Below, piece by piece: positions 45,068 to 57,274 of a stretch of 64,000 nucleotides of DNA. The stretch's first letter is position 1. Every line of letters starts with the position of its first letter. The stretch is from Bicyclus anynana (Eukaryota; Arthropoda; Insecta; Lepidoptera; Nymphalidae): contig NC_069102.1 of assembly GCF_947172395.1 (NCBI RefSeq), positions 11,376,442 to 11,440,441 of the forward strand, given 5' to 3'. Below the pieces are notes generated by a model that saw nothing but the letters and a program-made list of their open reading frames with translations, was not told the DNA's origin and did no database searches. A program made the translations under genes and the position numbers.

Positions 45068-45174
45068 ATTCCAGTCAGTAAAATGACAGATGCAAGTGTT
45101 ACTGAAATGTCATTTTATTAGTTATATAGCATTTCAGTGACAGTTTCACTTGTCATTTTACTGACTGGAATTAA
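45068..45174. repeat. MITE-like element with 40-45 bp terminal inverted repeats
   Basis: TTAATTCCAGTCAGTAAAAT and its complement form the ends; the arms continue through GACAGATGCAAGTG and TTACTGAAATG with a few mismatches. About 107 bp in all. Confidence 0.85.
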
Positions 45175-45284
45175 CCCTCCGACTGTACATAGATGTATAA
45201 TGTAAGTAGGTATACGCAAAATTGTGCGCAAAAGTCACGTTCAACATATCTATAGTCATCATCATCTCCTTACCCTTATCCCAC

Positions 45285-45671
45285 TTAAGTGGGGTCGGAA
45301 AAATATGTCGATCTTTTCCATTCGTCTCTATTACTCGTCAACTCATCATCCACTCCTTTTACACTCATGTCCTCTTTCACACAATCCAACCATCTCTTCT
45401 TTGGCCTTCCTCTCCTCTTATGTCCTTCCACTTGCACATTCAACAATTTTCTTGTAATATGAGTGATTTCCTCCCTACGCATTACATGTCCATACCAAGC
45501 TAACCTCCTACTCCTCAATTTTTCTGTCACTGGCGCCACCTTCAGACTTACTCTTATATACTCATTCCTTATTTTATCTATTCTTGTCACACCACACATC
45601 CATCTCAACATACGCATTTCGTTCACATGCATTCGTTTACTATCCGTCACCTTATACCTTCCCTTACACAT
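45285..45671 (-). pseudogene. LINE reverse-transcriptase C-terminal fragment
   Basis: A 128-codon minus-strand frame: RMLRWMCGVTRIDKIRNEYI, SRRLAWYGHVMRREE, RRGRPKKRWLDCVKEDM and ending STYFSDPT. This is the well-known C-terminal end of RTE/BovB-like polyproteins in insects, distinct in sequence from the other fragments here. The frame is intact but truncated at its 5' end. Confidence 0.85.
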
Positions 45672-46269
45672 ATATTTTAATTGTTATATAGAAGTGAGCA
45701 TTAATTTATTCCATTCCAAAGTTATAATTTAGTGTAGCATACATATTTGTTTTGTATACAGTTATATAATCTGAGACTCGAGTTGGATATACTCGTGTTT
45801 TTCTTATGTAACAAATGTATTAATTTTGTTTTTATGATAAATAAATTTTAATTAAGTTATTTAATTGCTAATGGATGGAACTGTTTTTATTATGAAACAT
45901 TCAATAGTTTTATATTTATCATTTATTTCTTAAAGAAATATAAATTACTTATTTGAGTTGTGTAATTTTACTTTTGGTGTCATGTTTTAGACAAATATTT
46001 TTCTAATAGCTAAATTAGAAAAAAAAAAATACTAAAAAGACCAAAAGGTTACTTAGTAAAACTGCATGAAAAAGTAAAATTGCAACAATTCTTTGCAACA
46101 TAGAGGTTTTTGAAATATAAATAAATAAAAAATAAAAATTATTTATTAATCACACAGTAACAAATTTCTAATACAATAAAAGAGTATATCCGTCCATTTT
46201 ATCCATTTGGTAAATACAAGTATAAATTATCTGTTCTCTTGTATCTTTGATAAAACTTTGTTCTATCCA

Positions 46270-46570
46270 TTAAAATATTGTTTATTTATAATTTATAAAA
46301 ATGTAGTGTAAATTAAATTTATAAAACACGGTTAAAACTCAAATGACACAACGTAGGTCATACACCGACGTCACGTGGGTTTTAGCCGTATTTAATATTC
46401 TGTAATATGTTCTATCCATTAGAATGCTCTATACATTAGAATGTTCTATCCATTAGAATGTTCTATCCATTACAATATTGTTTATTTATAAAACACGGTT
46501 AAAACTCAAATGACACAAAGTCGGTCAAACTGCGATGTCACGTGAGTTTTAGCCATGTTTTATAATAAAC
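46270..46570. repeat. Tandem/inverted AT-rich repeat
   Basis: The motif TTCTATCCATTAGAATG is repeated four times. A flanking unit with AACACGGTTAAAACTCAAAT and GTCACGTGNGTTTTAGCC occurs twice, and its two ends are partly complementary. Confidence 0.65.
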
Positions 46571-47843
46571 TATCGTGAGTGTTATCCATATCTTTACTTT
46601 TTTAATATATAACACTTACAGTAGTTTATTTATGTAAAAAACTAGTGTAATACCTAATGTTTGTTGCCATTTATAAGTTTCCAAATTATTTTATTACTAT
46701 TTGCAGTTGTGATATGTAGTTGAAGCATTAATGTTAATGTGTAATAAGATAATATTAATAAAAATGTTTGTAAATAACTATTTTATTTTGTCATATGACG
46801 CCCCCGACTTCGTCCGCCATTAGACCTCTTTAATCCAGCCCTTACAGTAGTCGCTAACGCTGTAAAAATGGTGTAACTTTTCCAGTTTTCTCAACATTTC
46901 CCTTCACTGCTCTGTTCCTATTGATCGCAGCCTGATGAAAAGTATACTGTAACCTGCCCGGGATTATGAAGAATAATTGTACCAAGTTTCGTTAAAATCC
47001 GTCGAGAAGTTGTTGTTTCTATAACGAACACACAGACAAAAATTATACAGATTGCATTTATACAGATGGTTTTTTCGGAAACATATTTTCATGTACAGAA
47101 TTGACCTTTATAGATTTATTATAAGTATACTTAATATTGGAAAGAGTTTGTTTGTATACATTAAATAGGCTCTAAAATTACTGGACCGATTTGAAAAATT
47201 CACCATAACAATCCTACTATTCCTGATGAACATGCTTGTAAAGACTCATTCTGGATCATTCTTTATTCTGTGATATGAGTATTCACAATCGAAGAATAGA
47301 ACCTGAATTTAGCCACTAAAAATACTTAGGTATAATTTTCAGAAGGAATATGTTTTCGGTTGGAATTAAATAGGTGATTTTTAGTCTGATTCTCGTGTAG
47401 TCACTTCTTAAAGAAAGAGTCCCTGCCAAAGATTTTATACTATTAGATATGTCACTAACGAGTCGAAACTGAGGTGAACAAAGGGGGCTAAATGTCTTAA
47501 TTTCATTTAGCCACATACACAGAATAAATAATGTCCAGAATGAGTATTTACCAGCAGTGTGGTGAAGCCGGTGAAACCCATTAAAAGTCACGCATCTCCT
47601 TGACTTTTTTCAAAATTTAACAGTAACCAGGAAGTGAATAGTGCGCGCAAAATAAGTTGCGCGTGGAAAAGCGCGGGAAACTTCTAATTTGGCGGACGTG
47701 TTTTTGGTTTTCGATTATAAATAATTGAAAAGTGGATCAGTAGAGTGTAAATAGTTATTAGTTTATTATTATTACTTATTTATATATTAAATTGTGTAAA
47801 TAGTATACATATTTAAATATTTGGTAAGTGTCTTTTCTATACT

Positions 47844-49409
47844 ATGGGGGTCGATCCCCCAGACGATCCCGGCGGTCCGGGAACCGGCCCTGGACCTCCT
47901 TTAACGTTTACAAAAACACCTTCTGTAGCATATAATGTGACCATTGAGGACTCCTCAATGGACACAGAGGATGGTCTCTTTCCTAAATCTGAACGGAAAC
48001 GTAGTAAACCCCGTAAAAGGTGCAGACATTGCAACTCTAAAAAACGTAAAAGTAAAGACGGAAAAGTATATGATCAGTGTAAATGTTCAGAGGACTCCGA
48101 TGATAAATCAGTTCCTATTGAAATAAATAACGAAAATAGTGAAAAAACTGACTTACCGACCTCCTTCCCTCCACAAAGTACAAAACCACTAAACAGAAAA
48201 TATGTGGAATCAGACTCAGGCCCTTTCACTGTTCACGTCCAAAAAATAACATCATCCCCAACGGACCCTGTTACTTTACACCCAATCCAATTTGGTAAAG
48301 ATTTGAAAAAAATTAACATTAAGAACATTGTCAATGGTAGTTTAAAGCGTATTGGCAGAAATAGAGTTTCCATGGCTTTTACAAATTATAAAGATGCAAA
48401 TTTATTCACTGAAAATTCTGTAATTGCTCTTTCTTATAAAGTTTTTATTCCTAGCTTTACTATTACAAGAGTTGGTATTGTAAAAGGTGTGCCCCAGGAA
48501 TGGTTGGAAGAAGAAATTCAGGAAAATATCACTGTTCCTATAGGATGTGGCCAAATTATCAAGGTTAGGAGAATCAAAAAGAAAAATATAACTGATGGCA
48601 AAATTTCATTCTCCAACACCAACATGGTAGTACTGACTTTTGATGGACAAGTGCTACCTAAAAGGGTGTACATGTGTTACACAGCTCTCCCGGTAGAACT
48701 ATATATTTTCCCCACAATACAGTGCTATAACTGCTGCAAATTTGGCCACACTAAAGTCCTCTGTAGATCAAAACCACGTTGTTTTAAATGTGGTGATGAT
48801 CATACCTCAGAAACATGTTCAGTTATATATGAAAACTCTTGCTGTCTCCATTGCTCTGGTCGCCACTTTGCCACTAGTAAAGTGTGTCCGGAGTTCTCAA
48901 GACAGCAAAAGATTAAAATTTCAATGGCCCAGAGCTGTTTATCATATGCAGAAGCAGCCAAGATCCACCCTCCAACATCAAAATTGTATGCTGATGTAGC
49001 AGCTTCCTCTCCTCCCAAGTCCGATGAAAAACACCCTGCCTCTAGCTTTGGATCATATGAACCTATGGCATCTAACAGTTCTCATAAAAAAACTGTTTTC
49101 ACTCAACGTCGTGCCCCTCCTAAACAAACCGGAGGGTATGACCGCTCCATGCATGAAACAATTAACAACGAATATAATAATCACAATTCTCAAATGCCTG
49201 ATGGTAATGTTTTGAAACAGAGATCAAATACAATCCCTCAGCAATCTATTGCTGAAATAATTTTGGAACTTATCAAATTACTTTCAAATTCTAGTTGTTC
49301 ATTTTCAAATACTAACTTTTTACCGTCCAACGTCGCCAATTCTTTACTGACAGCTTTAAACCAAAACTTTAATAATTATGGACCACAAAATCCTTCAGTG
49401 GAACTGTAG
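47844..49409 (+). CDS. I-type LINE ORF1, gag-like nucleic-acid-binding protein
   Basis: 521 aa. An N-terminal Pro/Gly-rich start (MGVDPPDDPGGPG) is followed by a basic Lys/Arg/Cys-rich segment (KPRKRCRHCNSKKRK). A central domain includes RNRVSMAFTNYKDANLFTE and IKKKNITDGKISFS. Three zinc knuckles lie near residues 294-345: CYNCCKFGHTKVLC, CFKCGDDHTSETC, CLHCSGRHFATSKVC. A Ser/Asn-rich tail follows. ORF1 of this class binds element RNA in the ribonucleoprotein particle. The 3' end overlaps ORF2 by 32 nt in a different frame, so ORF2 probably depends on reinitiation or leaky coupling. The start is the first in-frame ATG; no earlier in-frame ATG is obvious. Confidence 0.9.
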   Translation: MGVDPPDDPGGPGTGPGPPLTFTKTPSVAYNVTIEDSSMDTEDGLFPKSERKRSKPRKRCRHCNSKKRKSKDGKVYDQCKCSEDSDDKSVPIEINNENSEKTDLPTSFPPQSTKPLNRKYVESDSGPFTVHVQKITSSPTDPVTLHPIQFGKDLKKINIKNIVNGSLKRIGRNRVSMAFTNYKDANLFTENSVIALSYKVFIPSFTITRVGIVKGVPQEWLEEEIQENITVPIGCGQIIKVRRIKKKNITDGKISFSNTNMVVLTFDGQVLPKRVYMCYTALPVELYIFPTIQCYNCCKFGHTKVLCRSKPRCFKCGDDHTSETCSVIYENSCCLHCSGRHFATSKVCPEFSRQQKIKISMAQSCLSYAEAAKIHPPTSKLYADVAASSPPKSDEKHPASSFGSYEPMASNSSHKKTVFTQRRAPPKQTGGYDRSMHETINNEYNNHNSQMPDGNVLKQRSNTIPQQSIAEIILELIKLLSNSSCSFSNTNFLPSNVANSLLTALNQNFNNYGPQNPSVEL

Positions 49410-52400
49410 GAGTGCTGTTAGCAAAAAAATAGATATTATTTACTTAATAAATAAATATAAGCCTATGGCTATATGTCTCTCTGAGACATGGTTAAAATCA
49501 GAGTTTCCCTTTAGGATCTCTGGTTTTGTTACTGTAAGAAGTGATAGATTTGATGGGTTTGGTGGAGTGGCCATTCTCATTAAGAACACTTTTTCATATA
49601 AGATTTTTTCTCTCCCTCCTCTCAGTGATGGCATTAATGCCATTGCTGTGATTGTAAATAAAATTTGTATTATTTCTGTGTACATACCTCACCCTTCCAC
49701 TTCCTTATATAATGAGTTTAGTCAATTATTATCTACTTTGCCTTGCCCATTCTTAGTACTTGGGGATTTCAACTGTCAAAATCAATCATGGGGAAGTTTT
49801 AACACTAACTATTATGGTGAATTGATGACAGATATTTTAGATTCTCAAAATGTATGTATATTGAATGATGGGACTCCAACTCGACGCACTCGCCCTGGTG
49901 AAGGCCCTAGTGCTCCAGACTTGTCACTTTGCTCTCTAAGTTTAGCCTCTCTGATATCCTGGAGTGTACTTGACCACACTTATGGCAGTGATCATGCACC
50001 TATTGTACTTACTTTACCTATCTCTAGCCCTTATTCTAATCTACAATATAGTTCTAAACTAAAGCATAAACTGCCAGATAACTGGAATACATTTAAACAT
50101 TATGTTGATCAAAAGATATCTAGTCTTCCTATTGTTAATGGTGGTAATGAAACAATATGTTCAAATGAGTTTACTAAAATTTTAATTGATGCTGCTAACA
50201 CTTTATTTCCATTAAAAGGTAATAGACAGGGTAAAATTCCATTTCCTCCTTGGTGTGATCATGAGTGCACTATAGCCATCAAGCAATGGAAAGAGGCTGA
50301 AAAAAAATATTGTTCTGTGATGACTGCAGAGAACTTTGAAATATATACCCAAATAGCTCGTTCAACTAGCAAGCTTCTCAAAAAGAAGAAATTTGAGGGT
50401 TGGAGACGATTTTGCGAATCCATAAGTCCAGATATTTGCCCATCGTTAGTTTGGAGAAATATTAGAAGATTTAAGTCGGCTTTCTATTCATCTTCATCAG
50501 GTACCTTACCAATTGAGCTAGCCGATCAATTTATAGACAAGTTGGCTCCTCCATATGTTCCAAACTTTAATAATGCCCAGTGCTGTATTCCTTACTCTGT
50601 ACCATGTAGTCATACAGACCTTAATGCCCCCTTTAGTTTATCCGAACTGAAAGGGGTGTTGTCTTATGTAAAAGACTCATCTCCAGGCGAAGACGGTATT
50701 ACATACTCATTCTTGATTAACTGCAATGACGCTTCTTTGAACTATTATTTGTGTGTTATTAATGCAATTATGTTGTCTGGTAACATTCCTTCTTCTTGGA
50801 AAACACAAATCATAGTTCCCATATTAAAACCTAATAAACCAGCCTCTGATGTTTCTTCTTTTCGTCCAATTGCCCTCTCTTCTGTTCTTGCCAAATTAGT
50901 TGAGCATCTTGTTAAAAATAGGTTAGAATTTTTCATTGAACATAACAATATTTTGACAGCCAATCAGCTGGGATTTAGAAAAGGTCGTAGCACCATAGAC
51001 AATATTAGTATACTTGTTTCGGATATTAGGTTAGGATTCTCGAAGAATGAGGCAGTTCTTGCGGCCTTTCTTGACATTAGCTCAGCGTACGATAATGTGT
51101 TGATCTCCGTCTTACACAATAAATTACATGACCTCCATGTTCCCCAAATATTAATCAAATTTATCATCAATATGCTTTCTGAGAGATGTATTAAATTAGA
51201 CCTACACAACGGTACTCAACTTTCAAGGCTGGTATGGAGAGGCCTACCGCAGGGGTCGGTCCTTAGTCCATTGCTGTATAATGTATATACTTGTGACTTA
51301 GAGATATTTTTAAACACAAACGTAAACGTCTTGCAATACGCAGATGATCTCCTACTATATATCTCGGACAAGTGTATACAAAATGCAAGTAAATATTTAT
51401 CGTCTTCCCTTTTTAAATTAAATAAATGGTTAAATCTCAATGGTCTGGAATTATCGGTTACTAAAAGTACTGTGGTTTTATTTTCTAGAAAGAGAATCAT
51501 TCCTGAGTTTAACGTACTTTATATGGATAATCCTATCCCTGTAAAATCTGAGGTAAAATTCTTGGGAGTTATTTTAGACTCCAAACTTACCGGAGTTCCT
51601 CACTGTAACTATATTGTAACTAAATGTGAAAGAAACCTAAATATGATCAGGTGTCTAACTGGTGTCTGGTGGGGTGCTCATTCTGCATCCTTACGTCTTA
51701 TTTATAATGCCTTAATTCGTAGCTTGCTAGATTACGCCACTTTTGTTCTACAGCCATGTAGTGCCGTAGCTCTTAGTAAATTAGATTGCGTACAAGCCAA
51801 AGCTTTAAGGATCATCCTTGGAGCTATGAAACCTATCAATGCTATGCAAATAGAGTGTGTTGAACCACCTTTATGTTTAAGACGACAATTTCTATCTGAT
51901 AGGTATATATTTAAAGCTATGCAATTTTCATATCATCCTTTACGTAATAAACTCCAACTCCTTCTGGAATTTACAGACACTTGTTCGTATTGGTCCCATA
52001 AATCTCCCCCGTGTCTTATCAAAAGCTATCGAATATTTTGCTCCATACAAGCGCCGATGTATAGTACATATTGTTACCCTACTTTTGGTATTAAATATAA
52101 TGCATTAATAACCTCTCCGGATGTTAGAATCAATCCAGATATTCCAAGAAATCAATTTGAAGCTCCTCTGTTTGTAAACATATTAAAAGAAAATGAATTT
52201 AATGATTATCATTATATATATAGTGACGCTTCTAAGCATGCATCAGATGGTATAGTAGGAGTTGGAGTTTTTCATTTTCAATATAATATTGTTCAGAAAA
52301 TAAAACTTCCACCTGAATCATCTGTATTTACTGGAGAATGCCTTGGTTTGTTTAAATCTGTTGAATATATTCTTCTTGCTAAACTTAAGAAATCCATTAT

Positions 52401-53076
52401 ATTTACGGACTCTATGAGTGCTCTGCAAGCTCTATCTAGATGCCCTTTTAAGTCTGCTCAAATTCATCATATTATTTTAAAAATTAGAACACTTCTACTT
52501 ACATGTAATGAAAAAGGCTATTCAGTGGTGTTTTCCTGGGTACCAGGTCACTCAGGCATTCCTGGAAATGAACGTGCTGATCAGCTTGCCAATGAGGCTA
52601 TTTCATGCGGAGATATGGCAGACTATTGTAACTACGCCTATGATTTGTGTACAGTGACAAAACGTTCCCTTCAGGAGTCCTGGAAAGTGGCTTGGTCAAT
52701 TTCCAGCCAATCAAAGGGCAAAGCCTTTGCTAGGATACATAACTTTATTCCGACAAAGCCATGGTTCTCAAGGATAAAATTGAGCAGGAGGGTAACATGT
52801 ATCTTGACGCGTATGCGTTTGGGCCACGTTTGCTCTCCTGTTCAACTTGCGAAATTTGGAATTGTGAGCAGTGATTTGTGCGAGTGTGGTGAAGTGGGTG
52901 ACCTTAATCACATATTTTTATCATGTCCAAAATTTAATCGAGAATCATTTTACAAGGACCTTATTCTTTTCCACATCCCACTTCCTACTTCCGTTGACAT
53001 CCTCTTGTCCTATGATAAACCTTGTATATATAAACTTTTTTCCTCTTTTATCCTAATTAATGATATTAAGTTGTAA
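49378..53076 (+). CDS. I-type LINE ORF2: apurinic-like endonuclease, reverse transcriptase, RNase H
   Basis: 1232 aa with all domains in order. The endonuclease has ILQWNCRSAVSKK, CLSETWL, FLVLGDFNCQNQSWGS and YGSDHAPI. The reverse transcriptase has SFRPIALSSVLAKLVEHLV (from about residue 493), LGFRKGRSTIDNIS, AFLDISSAYDNV, GLPQGSVLSPLLYNVYTCDL and catalytic YADD at residues 654-657. RNase H has YSDAS (near 948), FTGECLG, IFTDSMSAL and FSWVPGHSGIPGNERADQLA. A C-terminal CEC/H-type knuckle is present (CECGEVGDLNHIFLSCP). It would nick target DNA and copy element RNA there. All catalytic motifs look intact. Confidence 0.93.
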   Translation: MDHKILQWNCRSAVSKKIDIIYLINKYKPMAICLSETWLKSEFPFRISGFVTVRSDRFDGFGGVAILIKNTFSYKIFSLPPLSDGINAIAVIVNKICIISVYIPHPSTSLYNEFSQLLSTLPCPFLVLGDFNCQNQSWGSFNTNYYGELMTDILDSQNVCILNDGTPTRRTRPGEGPSAPDLSLCSLSLASLISWSVLDHTYGSDHAPIVLTLPISSPYSNLQYSSKLKHKLPDNWNTFKHYVDQKISSLPIVNGGNETICSNEFTKILIDAANTLFPLKGNRQGKIPFPPWCDHECTIAIKQWKEAEKKYCSVMTAENFEIYTQIARSTSKLLKKKKFEGWRRFCESISPDICPSLVWRNIRRFKSAFYSSSSGTLPIELADQFIDKLAPPYVPNFNNAQCCIPYSVPCSHTDLNAPFSLSELKGVLSYVKDSSPGEDGITYSFLINCNDASLNYYLCVINAIMLSGNIPSSWKTQIIVPILKPNKPASDVSSFRPIALSSVLAKLVEHLVKNRLEFFIEHNNILTANQLGFRKGRSTIDNISILVSDIRLGFSKNEAVLAAFLDISSAYDNVLISVLHNKLHDLHVPQILIKFIINMLSERCIKLDLHNGTQLSRLVWRGLPQGSVLSPLLYNVYTCDLEIFLNTNVNVLQYADDLLLYISDKCIQNASKYLSSSLFKLNKWLNLNGLELSVTKSTVVLFSRKRIIPEFNVLYMDNPIPVKSEVKFLGVILDSKLTGVPHCNYIVTKCERNLNMIRCLTGVWWGAHSASLRLIYNALIRSLLDYATFVLQPCSAVALSKLDCVQAKALRIILGAMKPINAMQIECVEPPLCLRRQFLSDRYIFKAMQFSYHPLRNKLQLLLEFTDTCSYWSHKSPPCLIKSYRIFCSIQAPMYSTYCYPTFGIKYNALITSPDVRINPDIPRNQFEAPLFVNILKENEFNDYHYIYSDASKHASDGIVGVGVFHFQYNIVQKIKLPPESSVFTGECLGLFKSVEYILLAKLKKSIIFTDSMSALQALSRCPFKSAQIHHIILKIRTLLLTCNEKGYSVVFSWVPGHSGIPGNERADQLANEAISCGDMADYCNYAYDLCTVTKRSLQESWKVAWSISSQSKGKAFARIHNFIPTKPWFSRIKLSRRVTCILTRMRLGHVCSPVQLAKFGIVSSDLCECGEVGDLNHIFLSCPKFNRESFYKDLILFHIPLPTSVDILLSYDKPCIYKLFSSFILINDIKL

Positions 53077-54754
53077 ATACTTTTAGATGTACAATTTTTT
53101 ATGTAAATATATGTTTTATAGTATTGAAAATGAATGATTAGTATTTAATTGTAAATATTCAGTATAAGTATTCTATTTTATATTTCCTATCCTTTTCTGA
53201 TCCTTTCTAAAATTTCCGTACCTTCAAAATTTCGAGTTTTATAATTAAACAAGTTTCCTCGTTTTAAATAACGGAAAAAAAAAAAAAAAAAAAAAAACTA
53301 CTTGATACTGGCTCAATCGCTCGACGCGCGGAGCCATAGAACCAAGAAGAAGAAGAAGAAGAACAGTAACCATAGACTTACGAGTTTGGTCGGTACAAGT
53401 ATCTTTTTAGCCGTTTGTGGGTTCAAGTACCCAATGTCCCCACAGAATACTAATATCAGTGTTGCCAGTTGGATCTTATGAGAAGTTACCCGAAATATTA
53501 AAAAAGTAACCTTTTTGTGTAAAAAGTAACCTTTTGACTACTACTACTCTTGCTTTTTGCGTTCCACAGTATGGCTAAACCACCATTTCAGCCTCTGGGG
53601 GCTATAGTAATTTTGTTTTTTTTTTTTTTTAATATCTGTCTGTTACGAATACTAGCCAAGTACTAAATTACTACAAACCGAAGGATATTTTACTCGTAAA
53701 TAGAATCATCTTAAGTAAGGCCCTGATTGTTTGCCTTTTACTTATGGGATAAGAAAAATACAATTAAAGAGCAAGGATTTAAAAACCAATATACGTTAAT
53801 TTCTTATATTCATACTTGATTTTTTTAAGAAATTCAATGTGGCAGTAACTTGCTTATTTCGCAACGTCAATTGTAACGTCTTCATTTATAGTGAGATTGA
53901 CACAGCAACATCGATGAGTTCTTGAGCATTTGTCCGCATTTCTTGATTTAACGACCGTTCTGTTTTAGATATACGAAATTGTAAGTTAATTCTAAAAATT
54001 CCGAAATATCACGTAAAAGTAACCTTTTTATTAATGTAACCTAAAAGTTACCAATGCAGTCAAAAAATCACCTAAAAGGTTACAAAAGTAACCTTCTGGC
54101 AACACTGACTAATATGTACCTGACAATGTGACCATATAAAGAAAGTGTCAACTAGTCTATTCGTCTGAGACATAGATTTACGATTCACCCATAGATTTAC
54201 GATTCGGGATTCACAAGGGGCCTAATTGTCTAACGCAAACGATTGATTTTGACAGTTGAAATCGTACGTTTTTACTTGTCAAACGGCTATTTCGGATTGT
54301 GTAAGCCAATGGAAAGCCATCGGTTGGGCATAGTTAGTTCATTACGATTAGATCGTTATTTTTATACGAAGAGTGAATGATTTGTTAAGATTTGACAGTT
54401 ATTTGCGATTGTCTTCGAATTGTGTAAAGTTTTATGTTCATGGCCTATGTCAAAAACTTACTATGGGTCTTGAGTCACCTTTGATCGTAAAACGGACAAA
54501 TTGTGGATGTCCAAAATTCCAAAATAATAATTTATATTTTATTAAATATCTAAAATTAATATTTTTTTCCATTCTAAATCTCTCAATTCAGTCTCTCCGT
54601 CCACAGTTAGCATTTTTAGGACGAAACTTTGCGAAGTGTTTTGTTTGTAAACAATGAACTCTGTTAAAAAGAGTAATAAATAATATATTCTTTGCAATGA
54701 ACCTATAAAGTCAAAACAATGAAGTTAATTGAGTGCTATTAATCGATTTATATA

Positions 54755-54975
54755 GGATGCTGAGACTTGGACTCTGAGAGAAAGTGAGAAAAAGAATGTA
54801 CACGCTCTAGAAATGAGTTGAAGAAGAATGCTTGCATATCCTGGACACAGTCTCACTCCTCCAAGAACTGGGGATCAAACAGCATCTTTCTTCCAGCATC
54901 CAATGTCTTCGTACACACACTTTCTTTGGACGTACCAGAGAAAGAGACGATAAGTCCATAGAGCGACATAAACTC
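54755..54975 (+). pseudogene. Decayed LINE reverse-transcriptase C-terminal remnant
   Basis: The translation DAETWTLRESEKKNVHALEM, then RRMLAYPGHSL, resembles the DAETWTL...ALEMW..RRML block of RTE-like polyproteins. Frame interrupted by stops soon after. Confidence 0.6.
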
Positions 54976-57274
54976 ACTACCTACGATATTTAATACCATA
55001 CCATGTTTTAGATTTCTGCGACATCTTGCATGTTGTTGTATCCAATGTGTTGGGATCTGTGTTCCAGGGCTTATGTGTGTGGTTTAGTTCAAGTTTGCTG
55101 TTTATTAAGCAAAAAGGAATCGAATTTCATTTTTAAAATTATGATTATGGCGAACGAACTCTTTCGTCATCGCTCATAGGTACATTTACATTTTCCATTG
55201 GTGCATGCCCACCCTAGGAACCCTAGGATTCTGAGCTACCGAATAGGAATAGGAAATAATAGTAGATAAGCCAATGGGTGGGAGTAGAATAGGATAGGAA
55301 TAGGGAATGAGTCAAAGCGAAGCTTGTCTGTCTGCTATATTATCTTAGTACACAAACTACACTTACATTGAGACTAAATGTTGATGTGTGTATTTTATAA
55401 TATGCTCAATATTAACAATTTTGCTTTACAGGATATTTGGAATATGCCTTATAACTGCAGACTCCAATATTGCAAAAAGCACCTGCAATACAGTGGAATA
55501 ACATATTGGTGTGCTGAAGAAAAGATGGCAAAGGCTTTTAGCTGATAGGACATTGTACTGATGACCCTATTATCTGGTCAAATCATAAATGTGTGTGTAT
55601 TATCAAAATATTTGCATAGATTGTGAAATGCTGATGATATTTGAAAATAAAAAAATACTTACTTCGCTGAGTTTGTTTTTTGTAGTCTTTTCCAAAACTA
55701 AAGCTTTCAGTTTAACATTTTACTATCAATATTTTTTTTACCATTACAATAATTAAATAAATTATTCAAAAAAGTGTAGTTGTAAAAAATACATTTATAA
55801 TACCTGTGTATGTTCACCCCCCTGCAGTTTCACCCACATAATTCCTGTTCCCGTGGGAAGGAATACATGGCCTATAATACTCAAATGTGGATTTTTATTG
55901 GTAAAATAATCTTCAACATGGGTTCAGTAGGTCCAGTGTTTACCCCTACAATCTCACAAACTGTATCTTTTTATTACAGTATCTTGACTACTAGTATTCT
56001 AAGACTTATGAAAATGACACCTCTGAGGGTGAAATAGGGGTTGGAAGTTTATAAAAAAAAGATTTTTTAAGTTTATTTATTATAATAATAATAAATACAG
56101 TAAACATAGACTTTCAGTTAGACATTTTTTAAACCCTGAAACCACAAAGCTTAAAAATAATCAAATATATACTTCTCATCCAAACAGTAGGCCTGTACAG
56201 TACTTGCAGACACTGTTTTGATGATTAGTATATTTTCTTAAATCAGAAAAACGAGTTTTACCAAATTAGAATATAAATCTGCTAAAGCCTAACTAGCTAC
56301 TCCATAAAGGGGCCAGACTAGACACTGAGGGATCATGGATTCAGCCCTGCCCACTGTACTTGACAACATATTGGCCATACTTCAATGTTAAAGCATGTTT
56401 ATTTATAAATATGTTTTACCGTAAATAAATTATTACAGATGCTATCTTTCTAACAGCTAGGATAGCTAACAGCAGGATAGGTACAATGAAGTTACATACT
56501 AAATAATCAAATTTATTTTATAATGGGGATGATGACTAGGTTTGAATATATTGATTTTTATGATACATTCGGGTAAATAGGGTCAATGTTAACTAATTTA
56601 TACATAAAAAGCAAAGATTGTCTGGATATTTGCAAAATAAATGAGATTATAAAATTTCAAAAACTACTAAAATTTTTTTATCGTAATTAGATGAAAATTC
56701 ATACAGTTTTAGCTTCCTTACATTAAATCTGACATTTTTTAATATATGAACTATAAAGATAAACGCACAAATAACAAAGATATTAGTCATTTTGTTTGAA
56801 CGCGCATACAAATCTAACGATCATTACATTGCCTATGACGTCATTTTTTCGAGCCATTTTGTATGGGGCGTTTTTCAGGGATCCGCGGCAGCGCCGCAAA
56901 TCTGACTCTTTAAATCCCTGTAGCTCCGAAAGTAATGATCGCAGATACCCTGTTCCTTTTACAAAATTGCTTTACTATTAGTATACTCTTAATTTATATA
57001 CAATTTAAAAAACTGTCATCATCCCTATTAACAAAAATAAGTAAGAATATAGATGGATGGCTGACATAGAGAGCTCCTGGAATTAGACACACACACACAC
57101 CACATAATTCTTAAACTGGCTCAGCTAGTCAGTCTTGTTGTCAAAGCACTCATCTTCATGTCTTTGAGTCAATATCAGTGGTTCATCATAATGGTCTGTT
57201 CATAATAATCAATTTAGTCTGAAATTAAAAAAAACAATTAATATTTCATACTAAAAGTTAGATAGAATCTTTGA

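Larger units (their letters stand above)
42093..47618. other. FAM91A1 3' UTR and AT-rich intergenic region
   Basis: Begins with a likely poly(A) signal at 42118. The stretch 42110-42790 contains diverged direct and inverted repeats of TTGGATGATATGTTGGGCCA and GGCCAACG-type units and a SINE A fragment (42389-42487). It continues with very AT-rich sequence, a MITE at 45068-45174, a LINE fragment at 45285-45671, and a tandem at 46270-46570. No gene supported. Confidence 0.55.
47630..53361 (+). mobile_element. Apparently full-length I-type non-LTR retrotransposon
   Basis: Two long overlapping ORFs, a 5' UTR of about 214 bp and a 3' UTR, flanked by an 11 bp direct repeat AACAGTAACCA at 47619-47629 and 53362-53372, read as the target-site duplication. 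The 3' end is unusual: a 23 bp A-tract (53275-53297) is followed by about 64 bp that includes a GGCTC/GAGCC stem and ends in (AGA)n. The RNase H domain in ORF2 and three zinc knuckles in ORF1 place it near the I clade. No stops or frameshifts were seen in either ORF, so it may be recently active. Confidence 0.9.
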
